64,000 bases of DNA, taken from Agapanthus africanus. Its lineage: Eukaryota; Streptophyta; Magnoliopsida; Asparagales; Amaryllidaceae. The DNA lies in contig CM057337.1 of NCBI GenBank assembly GCA_030015575.1, positions 381,402,582-381,466,581 of the forward strand. The letters are read 5' to 3'. The stretch's first letter is position 1, and every line of letters begins with the position of its first letter. A model generated the notes under the pieces. It was not told the DNA's origin. It saw only the letters and a program-made list of their open reading frames with translations, and did no database searches. Below are positions 1 to 10,519 of this stretch, in pieces. Made by a program: the position numbers and the translations under genes.

Positions 1-1797
1 ATATTGGATATACTAGGACGTCCGTGTTTTCAATACGAGCCAGTATAAAACACGGATTCCACGGTTGTGATGAATAGCCAAACCCACACCCCAAGACCCC
101 TACGAGAGCGGCAAGCAACCTTGCCAATTCTAGGGTTAGGAGACCCGGACTCGACTCCTCGAGTTGGTCTCCCACTGGACCCCAGAACCCGGTTACTTGT
201 GCTCCCCTCCTTGGGTCTATCCTAGTGCGGAAAAGTAAATAATATACAAACGGTGACTACTTCCGCAACCTGGAAGCGCCCCAATAATGGAATATTACAT
301 ACAAGTTTTTACATGAATGAAAATGAAAAACACTCATCTCACATAAAAACCCCCGGCTATTGAAACACGACGATCCAATATAACATATCCAGCAACACAT
401 AACATCACATGTCATCAACGTAAGTAAATATGCGCATCCCAATTGTCGTTGACATATAGCAACGAAATCGGCGATATCACATATTACACTTACGGTCACA
501 GAAAAGAAAGTGTAAAACTACAACAGTTGGAATCCGCAACCACCTCAGACATCGCATGCCTGACCAAATGAATTACTTAGACATCGCATGCCTAACAATT
601 ATAAACCCCGCATTTTAGTCTCAAAATCGAAAACACTTTTCAATATCAAGTCGGGTAATTCAACAAGATTCCCGACATCCTGATCGAATGCTCGTCGCAA
701 ACTTCAGTAGACGGCCGCACCCCCGATACCGTCGACGAAGTGCACCAAGGCGGAACACCGCTACCGCGAGCACCCGAACGGATGCTTTCGGCGACGGGGT
801 TCTCCTACAGTCACTTAGTCGGGGCTATGGAGTGAGGCTGTCTATTAAGTTTACCCGGCGAGTATCCGCGTACGCTACGTGATTGCGACGGACTTTTGAT
901 CACATCAAAATTCCGTGGCAACCGATCAAGTGAGACTAAACTGCTACGTTTATAACATTCATTTAGTTATCACATAACTACTTGTGAATTCCAATTATTG
1001 TATCACATTCCAGATAAACAGAAAATGTTAAACTTTCCGATCGAACAATCGAACACCCAACTTTTCCCGATACAGATCAACACATGAAATAAGTCTAACA
1101 ACATTCAGTTCGTACCTCAGTACCAACGGTCCAGCCGTAGAAGGGTCAAGCCAACGCCTCACATGTGGCACGCCGTACTGCCCCAAACCCGAAGGTTCAA
1201 AGGGCAGTTCAAGACGGTCACATAATCGAGTTAAGGTTTGTGTCTTCTAGAGGGACCATCGCGTTACTTGCACTACTTAGAACGCCGTTAAACTACGGAA
1301 AAATCCAACACTTGGAAATTTCCCGACAGGGGAAAAATTGGGTATTTATATCCGGTCGAACTTTATAACATATTCTAAGATTTATCCGGAAAGCCACACA
1401 GACAAAATTTGATAAACCCGATCGAATCATCAAAGCTCCAAAACATCCCAGATTATTAAACACTTGAATAAATATTAAAAATAACCAGAGAAGTCAGCAC
1501 AGAAACAAATGAATTACTGTGCAAAAATTAGTTGATGACGTCACATTCCTGCCGCTCATCCGCCGCATTATCCACTATTATGCCGCGGATCCGCGCAGAT
1601 GTTCACTGTTCATCAAAAAAATTTTGTGCCGAAATTCTTATATTTCTCTGCTGGTTTTTCTACATATTTTTAATACTGAAAAATCACTGTTTTTAGAAAA
1701 AGTACAGAGAGCACATTTTGGAGTTGGTTTCGGGTTCGTTCCTGTTTCAAATTCCGTCTGGACTTCGCCTAAGGCTCTAGCCAGGCTCTGATACCAC
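1..1797 (-). other. Untranslated leader of C1
   Basis: Leader between PBS and gag, homologous to 15028-16833, 38716-40512 and 51541-52963. It carries a hairpin near the left edge (CCGTGTTTT 22-30 with AAAACACGG 47-55) and a decayed copy of the CCGCGG module near 1560-1600. Short open frames here are not conserved between copies and are not genes. Confidence 0.8.
1785..1796 (-). other. Primer-binding site, initiator tRNA-Met type (C1)
   Basis: GCTCTGATACCA is the complement of TGGTATCAGAGC, the standard site for the 3' end of initiator tRNA-Met. One base separates it from the LTR. The same arrangement is at 16821-16832, 40500-40511 and 52951-52962. Confidence 0.9.
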
Positions 1798-4024
1798 TGT
1801 AGGGTTCCTAGGCACGCTAGTGAGGTCTCCGAAGCCATCTACCATGGCAATTTCAAAAATTATGGTGCCTACAAACCCTAAACTACGGATCGATAACTAG
1901 ATGTCTAGGCGAAAGAGAACTAGTTAACACTTAACTATAGGGAATACGGAAATACAACCTTTGTAGATCCGGTCCTCCACGTCCACGGCTCCGCAACGAG
2001 GTCGTCTCCGCTGTCCAAATCAAATCCGGGCTCTAGGATCGGCTTCGTCGGAGAATGGGCAAGCTAGGTCGTCGATGTCCATGCCGAAGATGATCTACGT
2101 CGAGGCATCGCTAAATCAAGCTCCGACTTCACCAAGTCAAGAAACTTGTGAAGTAAACACACTCTACTACTTGGCAAGAGGTAGAGGATGAAGAAATAGG
2201 AAGTGGGTAGACTTTAGAATTGGATTTCTCACTCATATGCATCAATCACCATTGATGGAGTTGAAGCTTTTCTTCTTGAAGCAAGGAAGAAGAAGAAGAA
2301 GCTTATGATAAGATAATTCTAAAAAGAAAAGAATAATACATTCTTATCATCTTAGAACCATGGTTTAGTGTAGAGAATTAATCATGGTTGAGTGGTATGG
2401 TTAGGGTTAAGGATGAGATAAGAATAGTGGACTAAGTCAAAGCTTCATGAAGCTTTAACAAAACAACAAAAGAAGCCACCATCCTTTTCTCTTTCTTTTA
2501 TTCATTTATCAAAAATAAATGGATAACTAAATAAGATAAATGAATAACTAAATTATAAACCCTAACCATTTCATTAACCAAGGTTTAATACTTTACACCT
2601 AACCAAAAAGCATGCATCATCAAACATGATACAAGCAAGTGCACAAAATCATATCGCATATGTAATGCGCACATCCGAGCGAGAAAATCCATTTTAAAGT
2701 GAACCGATACTAGTTAATGAAAAGTAATATATCAAATATATTATTATACATTAAATCATTAAATCAACACTTGATTCAATGATCCGTTCATGTCGCACAC
2801 AACCGACTAGTATACAATGTATCGGCTTATCGAATCAACGCTTGAATTGATAACTAGGTTATATCGCATACAACCATTCGATACATTCATCGCGAGAATA
2901 GAATACGGTATCACATACACGCATTATTCTCGGTCCCGCACATATCTCATATGCGCACCTATTTCGTTTCGCTTAAGCCAGGAAACCTCTGTGTAGGACT
3001 CTAAAGACTCGTCAATACGCCGGCAGCAGGTGATGATCATATCAAACACCCACAAGCCGCAAGCGGTCTGCTAAACGTAACGGCCACCCGGGTATTGAGC
3101 GATCTGAAGATCAACGAGCAAGCCCGCTCACACTCCAGTGAATCCGACCAGTAACACTACCATACAGTCCGGTCTGATCGTCTGATATGTCGCATATCTC
3201 GCCTAGGGGTGGTAAACGTCAGACCCCAATAGCTCGATAAGTCGTGTCGATATGAGGTCTATAACTGTTCGAGAAACTACTGGTAACACTTACCAGTAAA
3301 TCTCAGCAACCCTGGCCAGGGATTTCCTGTTATAGCCAATCGAACACAGCACAACATCAACTCCCTATACCGGGAGAGACGAAACCCCTCCTATCGCTCA
3401 TTGCCTCCATGTGACTCGGGACTGTACCGAAAAACCACCGTTTTGCACGCCCTCTTGGACGTGGTAAGATGGAAATCAAAGCACAGTGGGAACCACACAA
3501 GACTCTATGACGATCTCGGGTCAACAGACTACTCTGTACCAGTGTCACCAGAGAACTGCCATCTGACGTGAGGTATAATACCATCTGGGAGTTCTCGGCG
3601 AGTCCGTCCAGTGTACCCAGTCTCTACTGAGCACCCGTATATCATCTCTGATGTCAAACACCGATGGATATGGGATCATCCATCGCCCATCTATATGGGT
3701 CGAGAAGGTACACGCTAGTCTACTCTGGTATATCGATGCCCCGTCTCGATACACCCACGACTAGGGACTTTGAAGGATGTACTTATGGACTACCATGTCC
3801 CCACTAGTATGATCCGCATCATAGTCCAGGTAGTCAAGTACAGATCCTAAGGGCTTTACCAACATGTAACAGAGAGACAATCAGTATACACGTTAAGGTA
3901 AAGTTCAACCAGATAGCATACTATCATGTCGAGCAAGAAAGTCCTCCCTATATATGTCCCAGCATCCACTACAATATACATCCTATGTACAGTAATGGCC
4001 TCTAGGGCATACATATAACTAACA
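1798..4024 (-). repeat. 5' LTR of C1 (about 2.2 kb)
   Basis: Reads on the plus strand from TGTAGGG to CTAACA, so in element sense it is TGTTAG to CCTACA with TG/CA ends. It matches the LTRs at 16834-19013, 20165-22364, 40513-42704 and 52964-55142. The sense start (TGTTAGTTATATG, then a block with CCCTAGAGGCC) also matches the Cplus LTR at 10520, tying the two subfamilies together. Confidence 0.9.
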
Positions 4025-4481
4025 TTATTCTCATTCTATCATATCTTTTCTCTCTCTTGTTCTTCCTCTCCCTCAAGCTCTCTCCCTCTCATGTGTTGAG
4101 AAACACTTGAGCTTGAGAAAAACCCTCTCTTGATCATCTTTACTCTCATCTAGGGTTCAAGGACTAGCACTTCTTGCACCCTAGTTACTTCTAGCGTGGA
4201 GTTGAAGTCAAAGGTTGAAGCTTTCGAGTGGATCTTTCTTCGACGTGAGAAGACGACCAAGGTGACCTCCTTCCACCACTCCAAGGATCAAGGAGACAAG
4301 GACTTAAAGCCCAAGGTATAACCTTTCTAGCACTTAGCTAGTTACTAGTTAGCTTTAGCAAGTTTTTGTTTAGCAAAGATCCTTCTAGCTCTAGTCCATG
4401 TTGCCTAAGCTCATAAAAATCCAATTTTTATTCCGTTTTCCGCCTCCCCGCAAGCACCGGGATGGGCAACGTGGACTTACA
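4025..4481 (+). repeat. 5' LTR of Cplus, right-hand 457 bp
   Basis: Matches 12093-12549 almost base for base and ends in GGACTTACA two bases before the PBS. The left part of this LTR was separated by insertion of C1 and lies outside the window. Confidence 0.9.
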
Positions 4482-4482
4482 G

Positions 4483-4494
4483 TGGTATCAGAGC
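4483..4494 (+). other. Primer-binding site, initiator tRNA-Met type (Cplus)
   Basis: TGGTATCAGAGC lies directly after the LTR end and matches the acceptor end of initiator tRNA-Met, the usual primer of plant copia elements. Confidence 0.93.
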
Positions 4495-4688
4495 CTAACT
4501 AAACATAAACTAGCTAGGTAGTGAAGTGTTTCGAAGTTCGAAACGGAAAAATCGAAAAACCAAAATACCAAAACCTTAGTTTTCTGTTAAAATTTTTTCT
4601 GGTCAAAACAAAATTTGTTATACTCCAAAAATCATCTCAGGGTTTTGTGAAGATAGCCACCAAAAACGATCAAGTGAATCGACCAAAG

Positions 4689-4736
4689 GGCCGCGGTTCA
4701 GCGGCAATAGCAAGCTATTGCCGCGCAACCGCGGCC
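4689..4736 (+). other. GC-rich 48-nt hairpin in the Cplus leader
   Basis: GGCCGCGGTT (4689-4698) pairs with AACCGCGGCC (4727-4736), and GCGGCAATAG (4701-4710) pairs with CTATTGCCGC (4715-4724). Only a 2-nt mismatch and a 4-nt loop break it. Flanking sequence, CAAGTGA near 4670 and TCACTTG near 4748, adds a weaker outer pairing. Related CCGCGG modules occur in C1 to C4 and in A1. Confidence 0.85.
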
Positions 4737-5346
4737 TTCTTGGCTCTTCACTTGGTCGAGTTTGGTGCAGTGTATCTCTGGCTTGGTTTTAGGATTTTTA
4801 AGATGGTTTATATGTGCCCAGATTTTCCAGAATAGAAATTTGTTTTTGGGGGCCTATAAATCCGTATTTTTCCGAACTTCAATACACTTTGACTATAAGG
4901 GTTATATCTGTGATGTTTGAATGTATTGAACGTCGGCTAATCGCTATATGTCGATTAGTCGGGGTTATACATATCTGTGATCTGTGATTGATGATGATAT
5001 GTGTATATGAATGGGTTGGATTGTCACGGATAAATAGCCGGGGTGGATGTGAGATGAGTGTTGCTTTTTTCTTTCATTCATTGTAACATGTAAATTGATG
5101 TAATATTATTATTTGTTTGTCCGCACAACCGGGTCGGGGTTGTAGCCGTCATTGTATAATTCTTTTTACTGTTTTTGCTCCTAGGATAGACCCATGGAGG
5201 GGTGCACAAACTACCGGGTATCTCGAAGTGCCGAGTGGCCTACTCACGGTGGTGAGGGAGGTTGCTTCGTTTCGGGTACTTGGCGGGTAGTTTGCCGCAC
5301 CCGTAGGGGTCTTGGATGGGGTATTGGCTATTCACCGCGACCGTGT

Positions 5347-5385
5347 AATCCGCTTTTCGTTGCAGGCTCGAACGGATTGCGGATT
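5347..5385 (+). other. Leader hairpin with CAGGCTCG loop
   Basis: AATCCGC (5347-5353) pairs with GCGGATT (5379-5385), with an inner CGTT/AACG stem. The equivalents in C1 (22-55), C2 (15048-15080) and C3 (38741-38773) have a different, longer stem, CCGTGTTTTA with TAAAACACGG, but keep a CAGGCTCG-like loop in sense orientation (CTGGCTCG in C1, CAGGCTCA in C3). Confidence 0.6.
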
Positions 5386-5847
5386 CCTAGTATATCCAAT
5401 GTATTCATCTGTGATCTGTAATGTCTATCATTGCTATATATTTATATATGATAACTATTTAGGCGTTGCTTATGTTTTACAGCCGCGCTAGCCCAGCCCC
5501 CGCTCTGTCGTTAGTTAAGTAACCTAACAGGTGATGACGGGGCCCTGTGGCGAATGCGAATGGCATAAGCGTACGTCATATTTTGGTTGTTTTCTGCAAT
5601 GGTAGGATTAAATGATGGGACGCATTAAAAGAACTAATGCAAGAAAATAAACCAAGTAAAAGTCGATTGGAACACTTTGAAAACCACTCGGTTCTTTTCA
5701 AAACTAAACTTTTAAACACGGAGCTTGAACCACTCCTTTTAAAAGCTATCTCGTTCCATCGATTATATCAAGTTCACTACGTTCACGGTTTCGCCAGAAC
5801 CATTCGTAGCCCTCCGTCATTCCACATGAATGGTCAAAAGTATTCAA

Positions 5848-6059
5848 GCTATGTATTTTGGCCAAAGTCAAGGCATAGTGATTGGTAGCTATTGGGTATT
5901 CATGTGCAGCATAGATAGATGCGTTGGTTTGGGACAGTTGTACTGCCATTTTGGCCAAAGTCAAGGGTAGGTACGGGTGGGTCCAAATTAACCAGGAGAA
6001 TGACGGGTAGAACTTGACATGTGACTTATGATATTTTGGCCAAAGTCAAGGTCATAAGA
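5848..6059 (+). other. Three tandem leader hairpins with a conserved loop
   Basis: Copies at 5849-5878, about 5940-5974 and 6025-6058. Copies 1 and 3 share the identical 20-nt loop TATTTTGGCCAAAGTCAAGG but stand on different stems: CTATG/CATAG and CTTATGA/TCATAAG. Copy 2 has a GTACT/GGTAC stem and a near-identical loop. C3 (25735-25929) and C2 (14216-14425) carry homologous triplets in minus orientation with altered but still complementary stems. Confidence 0.7.
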
Positions 6060-6254
6060 GCATGGGGCAAAAATCCACATCGGGAGTTTCATAAGTACTG
6101 AAACTTGCTAGCGCTGCATACCATTTGGAGTGTGATAATTCTGGTAGGATTCCTTCGGTTTTATCACACGATGATATTTGGATCCCGATCCTACTGTGAG
6201 TATATGCTACTCCTCGGGAAAACTCTCACTTAACGATCAATGCTATAAACTTAG

Positions 6255-6370
6255 TAGGTGTCTAGAAAGGTGTTAGCGGGGCTACGCCCACAGGGAAAAG
6301 AGGTTACTTAATTAAGGAACTTCGCGAAAGCGTTGGAAAACCTCCCTCGAAGTACCAACACTGGCCTGGC
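6255..6370 (+). other. Leader domain with GAAA tetraloop (Cplus)
   Basis: Contains a UAGC-GGG-GCUA hairpin (6274-6284), an outer stem GAGGTT (6300-6305) with AACCTC (6339-6344), and an inner CGC-GAAA-GCG hairpin (6323-6332). Homologous domains lie in the C3 leader (about 25490-25590, minus) and, with a 30-nt exact match (6308-6337 to 28740-28769), in the Athila-like element A1. Its position 190-300 nt upstream of gag suggests a cis-acting RNA; function is inferred. Confidence 0.65.
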
Positions 6371-6555
6371 TGAACGGTTAAGCAAGTATTGTACGGTGAG
6401 ATTGATACTGACTAATCCTTTCTTTACGGTTTGAGAAGGGATTCGAGAGACAGTGGGAGCCATCCTGTTTAGACAAACTAAAACCACTCTAAACTTGCAA
6501 GAGCATCATACTAAAGTGTTTCTTTTCTCGCTCCTAATTGCAGTGACCATTCAAC

Positions 6556-7370
6556 ATGACCGGACTTAAGTTATTACTAGATAAAAACATATTGACAGGG
6601 CCAAACTACAAAGATTGGCTCAGGAATGTCAAGATGGCAATCACTTACGACAAGCTGGGGTATCTCCTTACCACCAAAGCTCCCCCTGTCCCAGGTCCCA
6701 AAACCAGTGTCGTAGATAGGGAAATCTACAAGACCTGGGAAATAGATTGCGCGAAGGCCGATGCCTCGTACTTGCCTCGATGGACAACGAACATCAGAGG
6801 AGGCACGAGAATATGGACCTAGAGTCTATATTTCTTCATACAAAAGAACTGTATGGAGAGCAGTCTCGTATCGCAAGATACGAAGTGTCGAAGAAGTTGT
6901 TTTCGGCAAGATTGGCCGTCGGATCATCGGTAACGGAACACGTGCTTAAGATGATTGGCTACATAGAGGAGCTCGGAGAACTTGGGACCACGTTGGAGAA
7001 TGAGCTCTATACGGACTTGATTCTCCAGTCCCTTCCTTCCACTTACGCCCAGTTCATCCTGAACTTCAACTTACAGGAAAAAGAAGTTGAACTTTCAGAG
7101 CTCCTCAACATGCTGAGGAGTGCAGAGGGCACCCTACAGAAAAGTAGGGAGACATCTACTTTGTTTGTAGGAGGATCTTCCTCTTCTAGATCCTGGGCGA
7201 AAGCCAAGGGTAAGAAGAAGAAAGCCCCCGCCAAACCAAGAGGCGGTGTCAGTAAAGTGGATACGAAGGGAAAAGGAAAAGCAACAAAGGTAGCGGGAAA
7301 GCTGGTGGGGAAGGAAGAATGCTTCTACTGTCACAAAAGTGGTCACTGGAAACAGAATTGCAAGGCTTAG
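6556..7370 (+). pseudogene. gag: Copia gag, frameshifted
   Basis: Capsid/nucleocapsid polyprotein. The N-terminal part (from ATG 6556) has the LDKNxLTGPNYxDWLRN-like start typical of plant copia gag. Reading then shifts frame near 6750-6780, and the rest (to 7370) carries the conserved QSLPxxYxxFxxNF stretch, a basic Lys-rich linker and a CX2CX4HX4C knuckle (CFYCHKSGHWKQNC) at the C-terminus. A TAG at 7368-7370 separates it from the protease in the same frame. Because of the frameshift it cannot make a normal full-length Gag. Confidence 0.88.
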
Positions 7371-10300
7371 AAGGCCAGAACACAGGATTTGAAGCGAGTT
7401 GCGGCTTCAGCTTCAGGTGTGTATGTTATTGAAAACTGTTTATCAATAAACTCTACATCCTGGGTATTGGATACCGGATCAGGATCTAATATCTGTAATT
7501 CTTTGCAGGCGTTGAGAAAGCGTAGAGTTTTGAAGACAGGTGACATGACCCTCAGAGTTGCAAACGGTGCTAGCATGGATGCTGAGGCCGTGGGGGACTA
7601 TCACCTGGGATTGTCAGATGGACACTTTTTGGTTTTGCGTAGTTGTTATTATGTACCAAATGCAACCTGTAATATCATTTCTGTATCTTTATTATCTAAA
7701 GAAGGTTATGAATTTTCATTTGTAAGTAATGTAGTGAACATTCACCTTAATCAAGTTTTGATTGGGTCAGGTACATTGAACAACGGTATATACGTGTTAA
7801 ACCAACCACAGATTTTCAATGTCCAGAATACACACAAAAGAAGGTCTCCAGAAATCAATAAAACTTTCTTATGGCATTGTAGACTGGGTCACATCAATCA
7901 GAGAAGGTTGACTAAGTTACATACAGAAGGATATTTGGATCCGTTCGAATATCAATCGTATGCAACTTGTCAATCATGTCTCAAGGGAAAGATGACAAGG
8001 ACTCCGTTCACTGGACATGGAGTAAGAGCGAACGAGCTCTAGGGACTCGTACACAGCGACGTGTGCGGTCCAATGTCTACACTTGCACGAAGCGGTTATT
8101 CTTACTTAATTACTTTTACGGATGACTTTTCAAGGTACGGTTATGTCTTCTTAATGAAACATAAATCCGAGGCTTTTGAAAAATTCCAGGAATATAAGAA
8201 TGAAGTAGAAAAACAAACAGGCAAAAGTATCAAGGCACTGAGATCTGATCGAGGTGGTGAATACTTGAGTGCCGAGTTCCTGGGTTACTTTAAAGAGAAT
8301 GGAATTCTCTCTCAGCTTACTCCTCCATACACTCCGCAACATAACGGTGTATCGGAGAGACGGAACCGAACCCTATTGGATATGGTACGGTCCATGATGA
8401 GTAACGCTGAGTTACCGCGATCGTTCTGGGGATATGCGCTAGAATCAGCTGCATACCTTTTGAACCGAGTTCCAACTAAGACTGTGCCTACTACACCATA
8501 TCAGATGTGGTGTGGGAAGAGACCCTATCTTAATCACATTAAGACATGGGGATGTCCAGCTTTTGTAAAAAAGCAGCATGCGGACAAGCTCGAGGCACGT
8601 TCAGTACAGTGCAAGTTTGTGGGATATCCAAAGAACTCCAAGGGATATTACTTCTATTGCGAAGAGGAACAAAAAGTCCTTGTCTCTCGCCATGCCCACT
8701 TTCTAGAACACCAGTTCATAGAAAAAGAATTAAGTGGGAGCGCAATAGAACTGGAAGAAATTCCAGAACCACGAGCTATTACTGAAAGCTTAGTAGAACC
8801 AGAGGGTTCGAAAGATCAGGACATTCCCACGCCACTCCGCAGGAGTAGTAGGCAGTCTCATCCGCCCGAGAGATACTACAGTTTTCTCATTGACGCGGAT
8901 AGAGAGGATTGCATCATAGACTTTGATGAGCCTGCTAGCTTCCAGCAAGCCATTCAGAGCGTCGACTCGGTAAAATGGCTGGATGCAATGCGGACCGAAA
9001 TGGAGTCCATGTACAGCAACAAAGTATGGACGTTGGACATTGCTCCAGATGGGGTAAAACCCGTAGGATGCAAGTGGATCTTCAAAAGGAAGATTGGTGT
9101 AGATGGACAGGTTGAGACCTATAAAGCTAGACTGGTAGCAAAGGGTTTTCGTCAGCGACCTGGTTTGGACTATGACGAAACCTTTTCTCCAGTAGCTATG
9201 CTGAAATCCATTCGGATCCTTCTTGCCATTGTTGCCTTCCACGATTATGAGATTTGGCAGATGGACGTAAAGACAGCTTTTCTAAATGGACATTTAGAGG
9301 AGTGTGTCTATATGGATCAGCCAGAGGGTTTCATTCAGAGTGGGAGCAGCGGAAAGGTGTGCAAGCTGCTTAAGTCTATTTATGGACTAAAGCAGGCATC
9401 GCGGAGTTGGAACATCTGTTTTGATGAGACAGTCAAGGAATTTGGCTTTATCAAAAATCCAGATGAACCATGCATCTTTTGTAGATTTGTAGCGAGAACT
9501 GTGGTATTCCTCGTTTTATACGTGGATGACATTCTCTTAATAGGAAATGACATTCCTATGCTACAATCTGTCAAGGGGTTCTTGTCACACAGGTTCTCCA
9601 TGAAAGACCTGGGTGATGCCTTATACATTCTGGGTATCCGGATCTACCGTGACAGATCCAAGAGGATATTAGGACTTTCGCAGTCCAGGTACATCGACAC
9701 CATACTGAAGAGATTCAGTATGGAAGATTCCAAGCGCGGTAATCTACCGGCTTGTCACGGGATCACCCTCTCCAAAGAGATGTCTCCCAAGATGGATTTG
9801 GAGAGGGATCGCATGTCTATTATACCCTATGCTTCTGCGGTAGGCTCTATAATGTATGCGATGTTGTGTACCAGACCGGATGTGGCTTATGCACTAAGTG
9901 TGGTATGCAGGTATCAGTCAAACCCTGGGGAGAAACATTGGATAGCAGTAAAGAACATTCTCAAGTACCTGAGAAGGACTAAGGAGATGTTCTTGGTGTA
10001 TGGCGGAAAAGACCTGCAGATTGAGGCCTTTGCTGACTCCAGCTTCTAGAGTGACAAGGATGATTCCAAGTCCATGTCGAGTTTTGTCTTTACCCTCAAT
10101 GGAGGTGCGGTGTGTTGGAAGAGCTCCAAACAGGAAACCGTTGCTGACTCGACTATGGAAGCGGAATACATCGCTGTATCTGATGCCGCAAAAGAAGCTG
10201 TCTGGATAAGGAAGTTCTTGAGAGAACTTGAGGTGGTTCCGTCCATTCTTGACCCAATACCTGTGTATTGCGACAACAACGGGGCTATAGCTTTAGCGAA

Positions 10301-10505
10301 GGAACCCAGGTCCCATCAGAAATCCAGACACATCTTAAGGCAGTAGCACCTGATCAGGGAGATCGTAGATCGCCAGGAGATCGAGGTCCGGAGAGTTGCA
10401 TCAGAGGATAACACAGCAGATCCATTCACAAAGGCCTTGTCCCAGACTCAGTTCGAGCGGCTGATCGAGATGATAGGTCTTCGATACGCCAGTACATGGC
10501 CTTAG
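7371..10505 (+). pseudogene. pol: Copia pol: protease, integrase, RT, RNase H
   Basis: One frame (same as the C-terminal gag) encodes an aspartic protease with a DTGSGS active site near 7470. Integrase follows, with its His/Cys zinc region (LWHCRLGHIN to CQSCLKGK), the catalytic triad region (TDDFS, RSDRGGEY, HNGVSERRN) and a GKRPYLNHIKTWG-type C-terminal motif. RT has YVDD near 9518-9529, and RNase H has ADSSF, EAEY and CDNNGAI. The frame is closed by TAG at 10503-10505. In-frame TAG codons at 8040, 10047 and 10344 interrupt it, besides 7368 at the gag boundary. Apart from these the frame is clean over more than 3 kb. Confidence 0.93.
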
Positions 10506-10519
10506 TGCAAGTGGGAGAT
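10506..10519 (+). other. Polypurine tract of Cplus
   Basis: GCAAGTGGGAGAT directly precedes the 3' LTR start TGTTAG. The same tract in reverse (ATCTCCCACTTGC) follows the C3 LTR at 22365, so the two subfamilies share their plus-strand primer. Confidence 0.88.

Larger units (their letters stand above)
1..4024 (-). mobile_element. C1: minus-strand Ty1/copia element, 5' end only
   Basis: Right-hand part of a minus-strand long-LTR copia element. It holds the 5' LTR (1798-4024), the tRNA-Met primer-binding site and about 1.8 kb of leader that runs off the left window edge. The same leader and LTR recur in C2, C3 and C4. The element ends at 4024 inside an LTR of Cplus: the sequence directly after 4024 continues an LTR whose undisturbed copy is at 12093-12549. 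C1 therefore inserted into the Cplus 5' LTR and is the last event in this chain. No coding region of C1 lies in the window. Confidence 0.88.
4495..6555 (+). other. Untranslated leader of Cplus
   Basis: A 2-kb leader with no conserved open frame. In order it holds a GC-rich hairpin (4689-4736), a region homologous to the C1 to C4 leaders (about 4900-5600), a hairpin with a CAGGCTCG loop (5347-5385), three tandem hairpins (5848-6059) and a GAAA-tetraloop domain (6255-6370). Gag starts at 6556. Confidence 0.8.

Noticed and set aside
1165..1368. Short open frames in the C-family leaders
   Set aside because: Frames are not kept in the homologous regions of C2, C3 and C4, which differ by indels not in multiples of three.
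4483..4494. tRNA gene fragments
   Set aside because: Matches are limited to the 12-18 nt acceptor end, directly beside LTR ends, so they are primer-binding sites, not tRNA genes.
5194..5421. Apparent small gene in the Cplus leader
   Set aside because: The region is homologous to noncoding leader in C1 to C4, where the frame is broken; pairing of the hairpin at 5347-5385 is a better explanation of its conservation.
6255..6370. Possible self-cleaving ribozyme in the leader domain
   Set aside because: No hammerhead core (CUGANGA with matching GAAA and cleavage triplet) and no arrangement I recognise as HDV-like or twister; only a GNRA-capped stem is supported.
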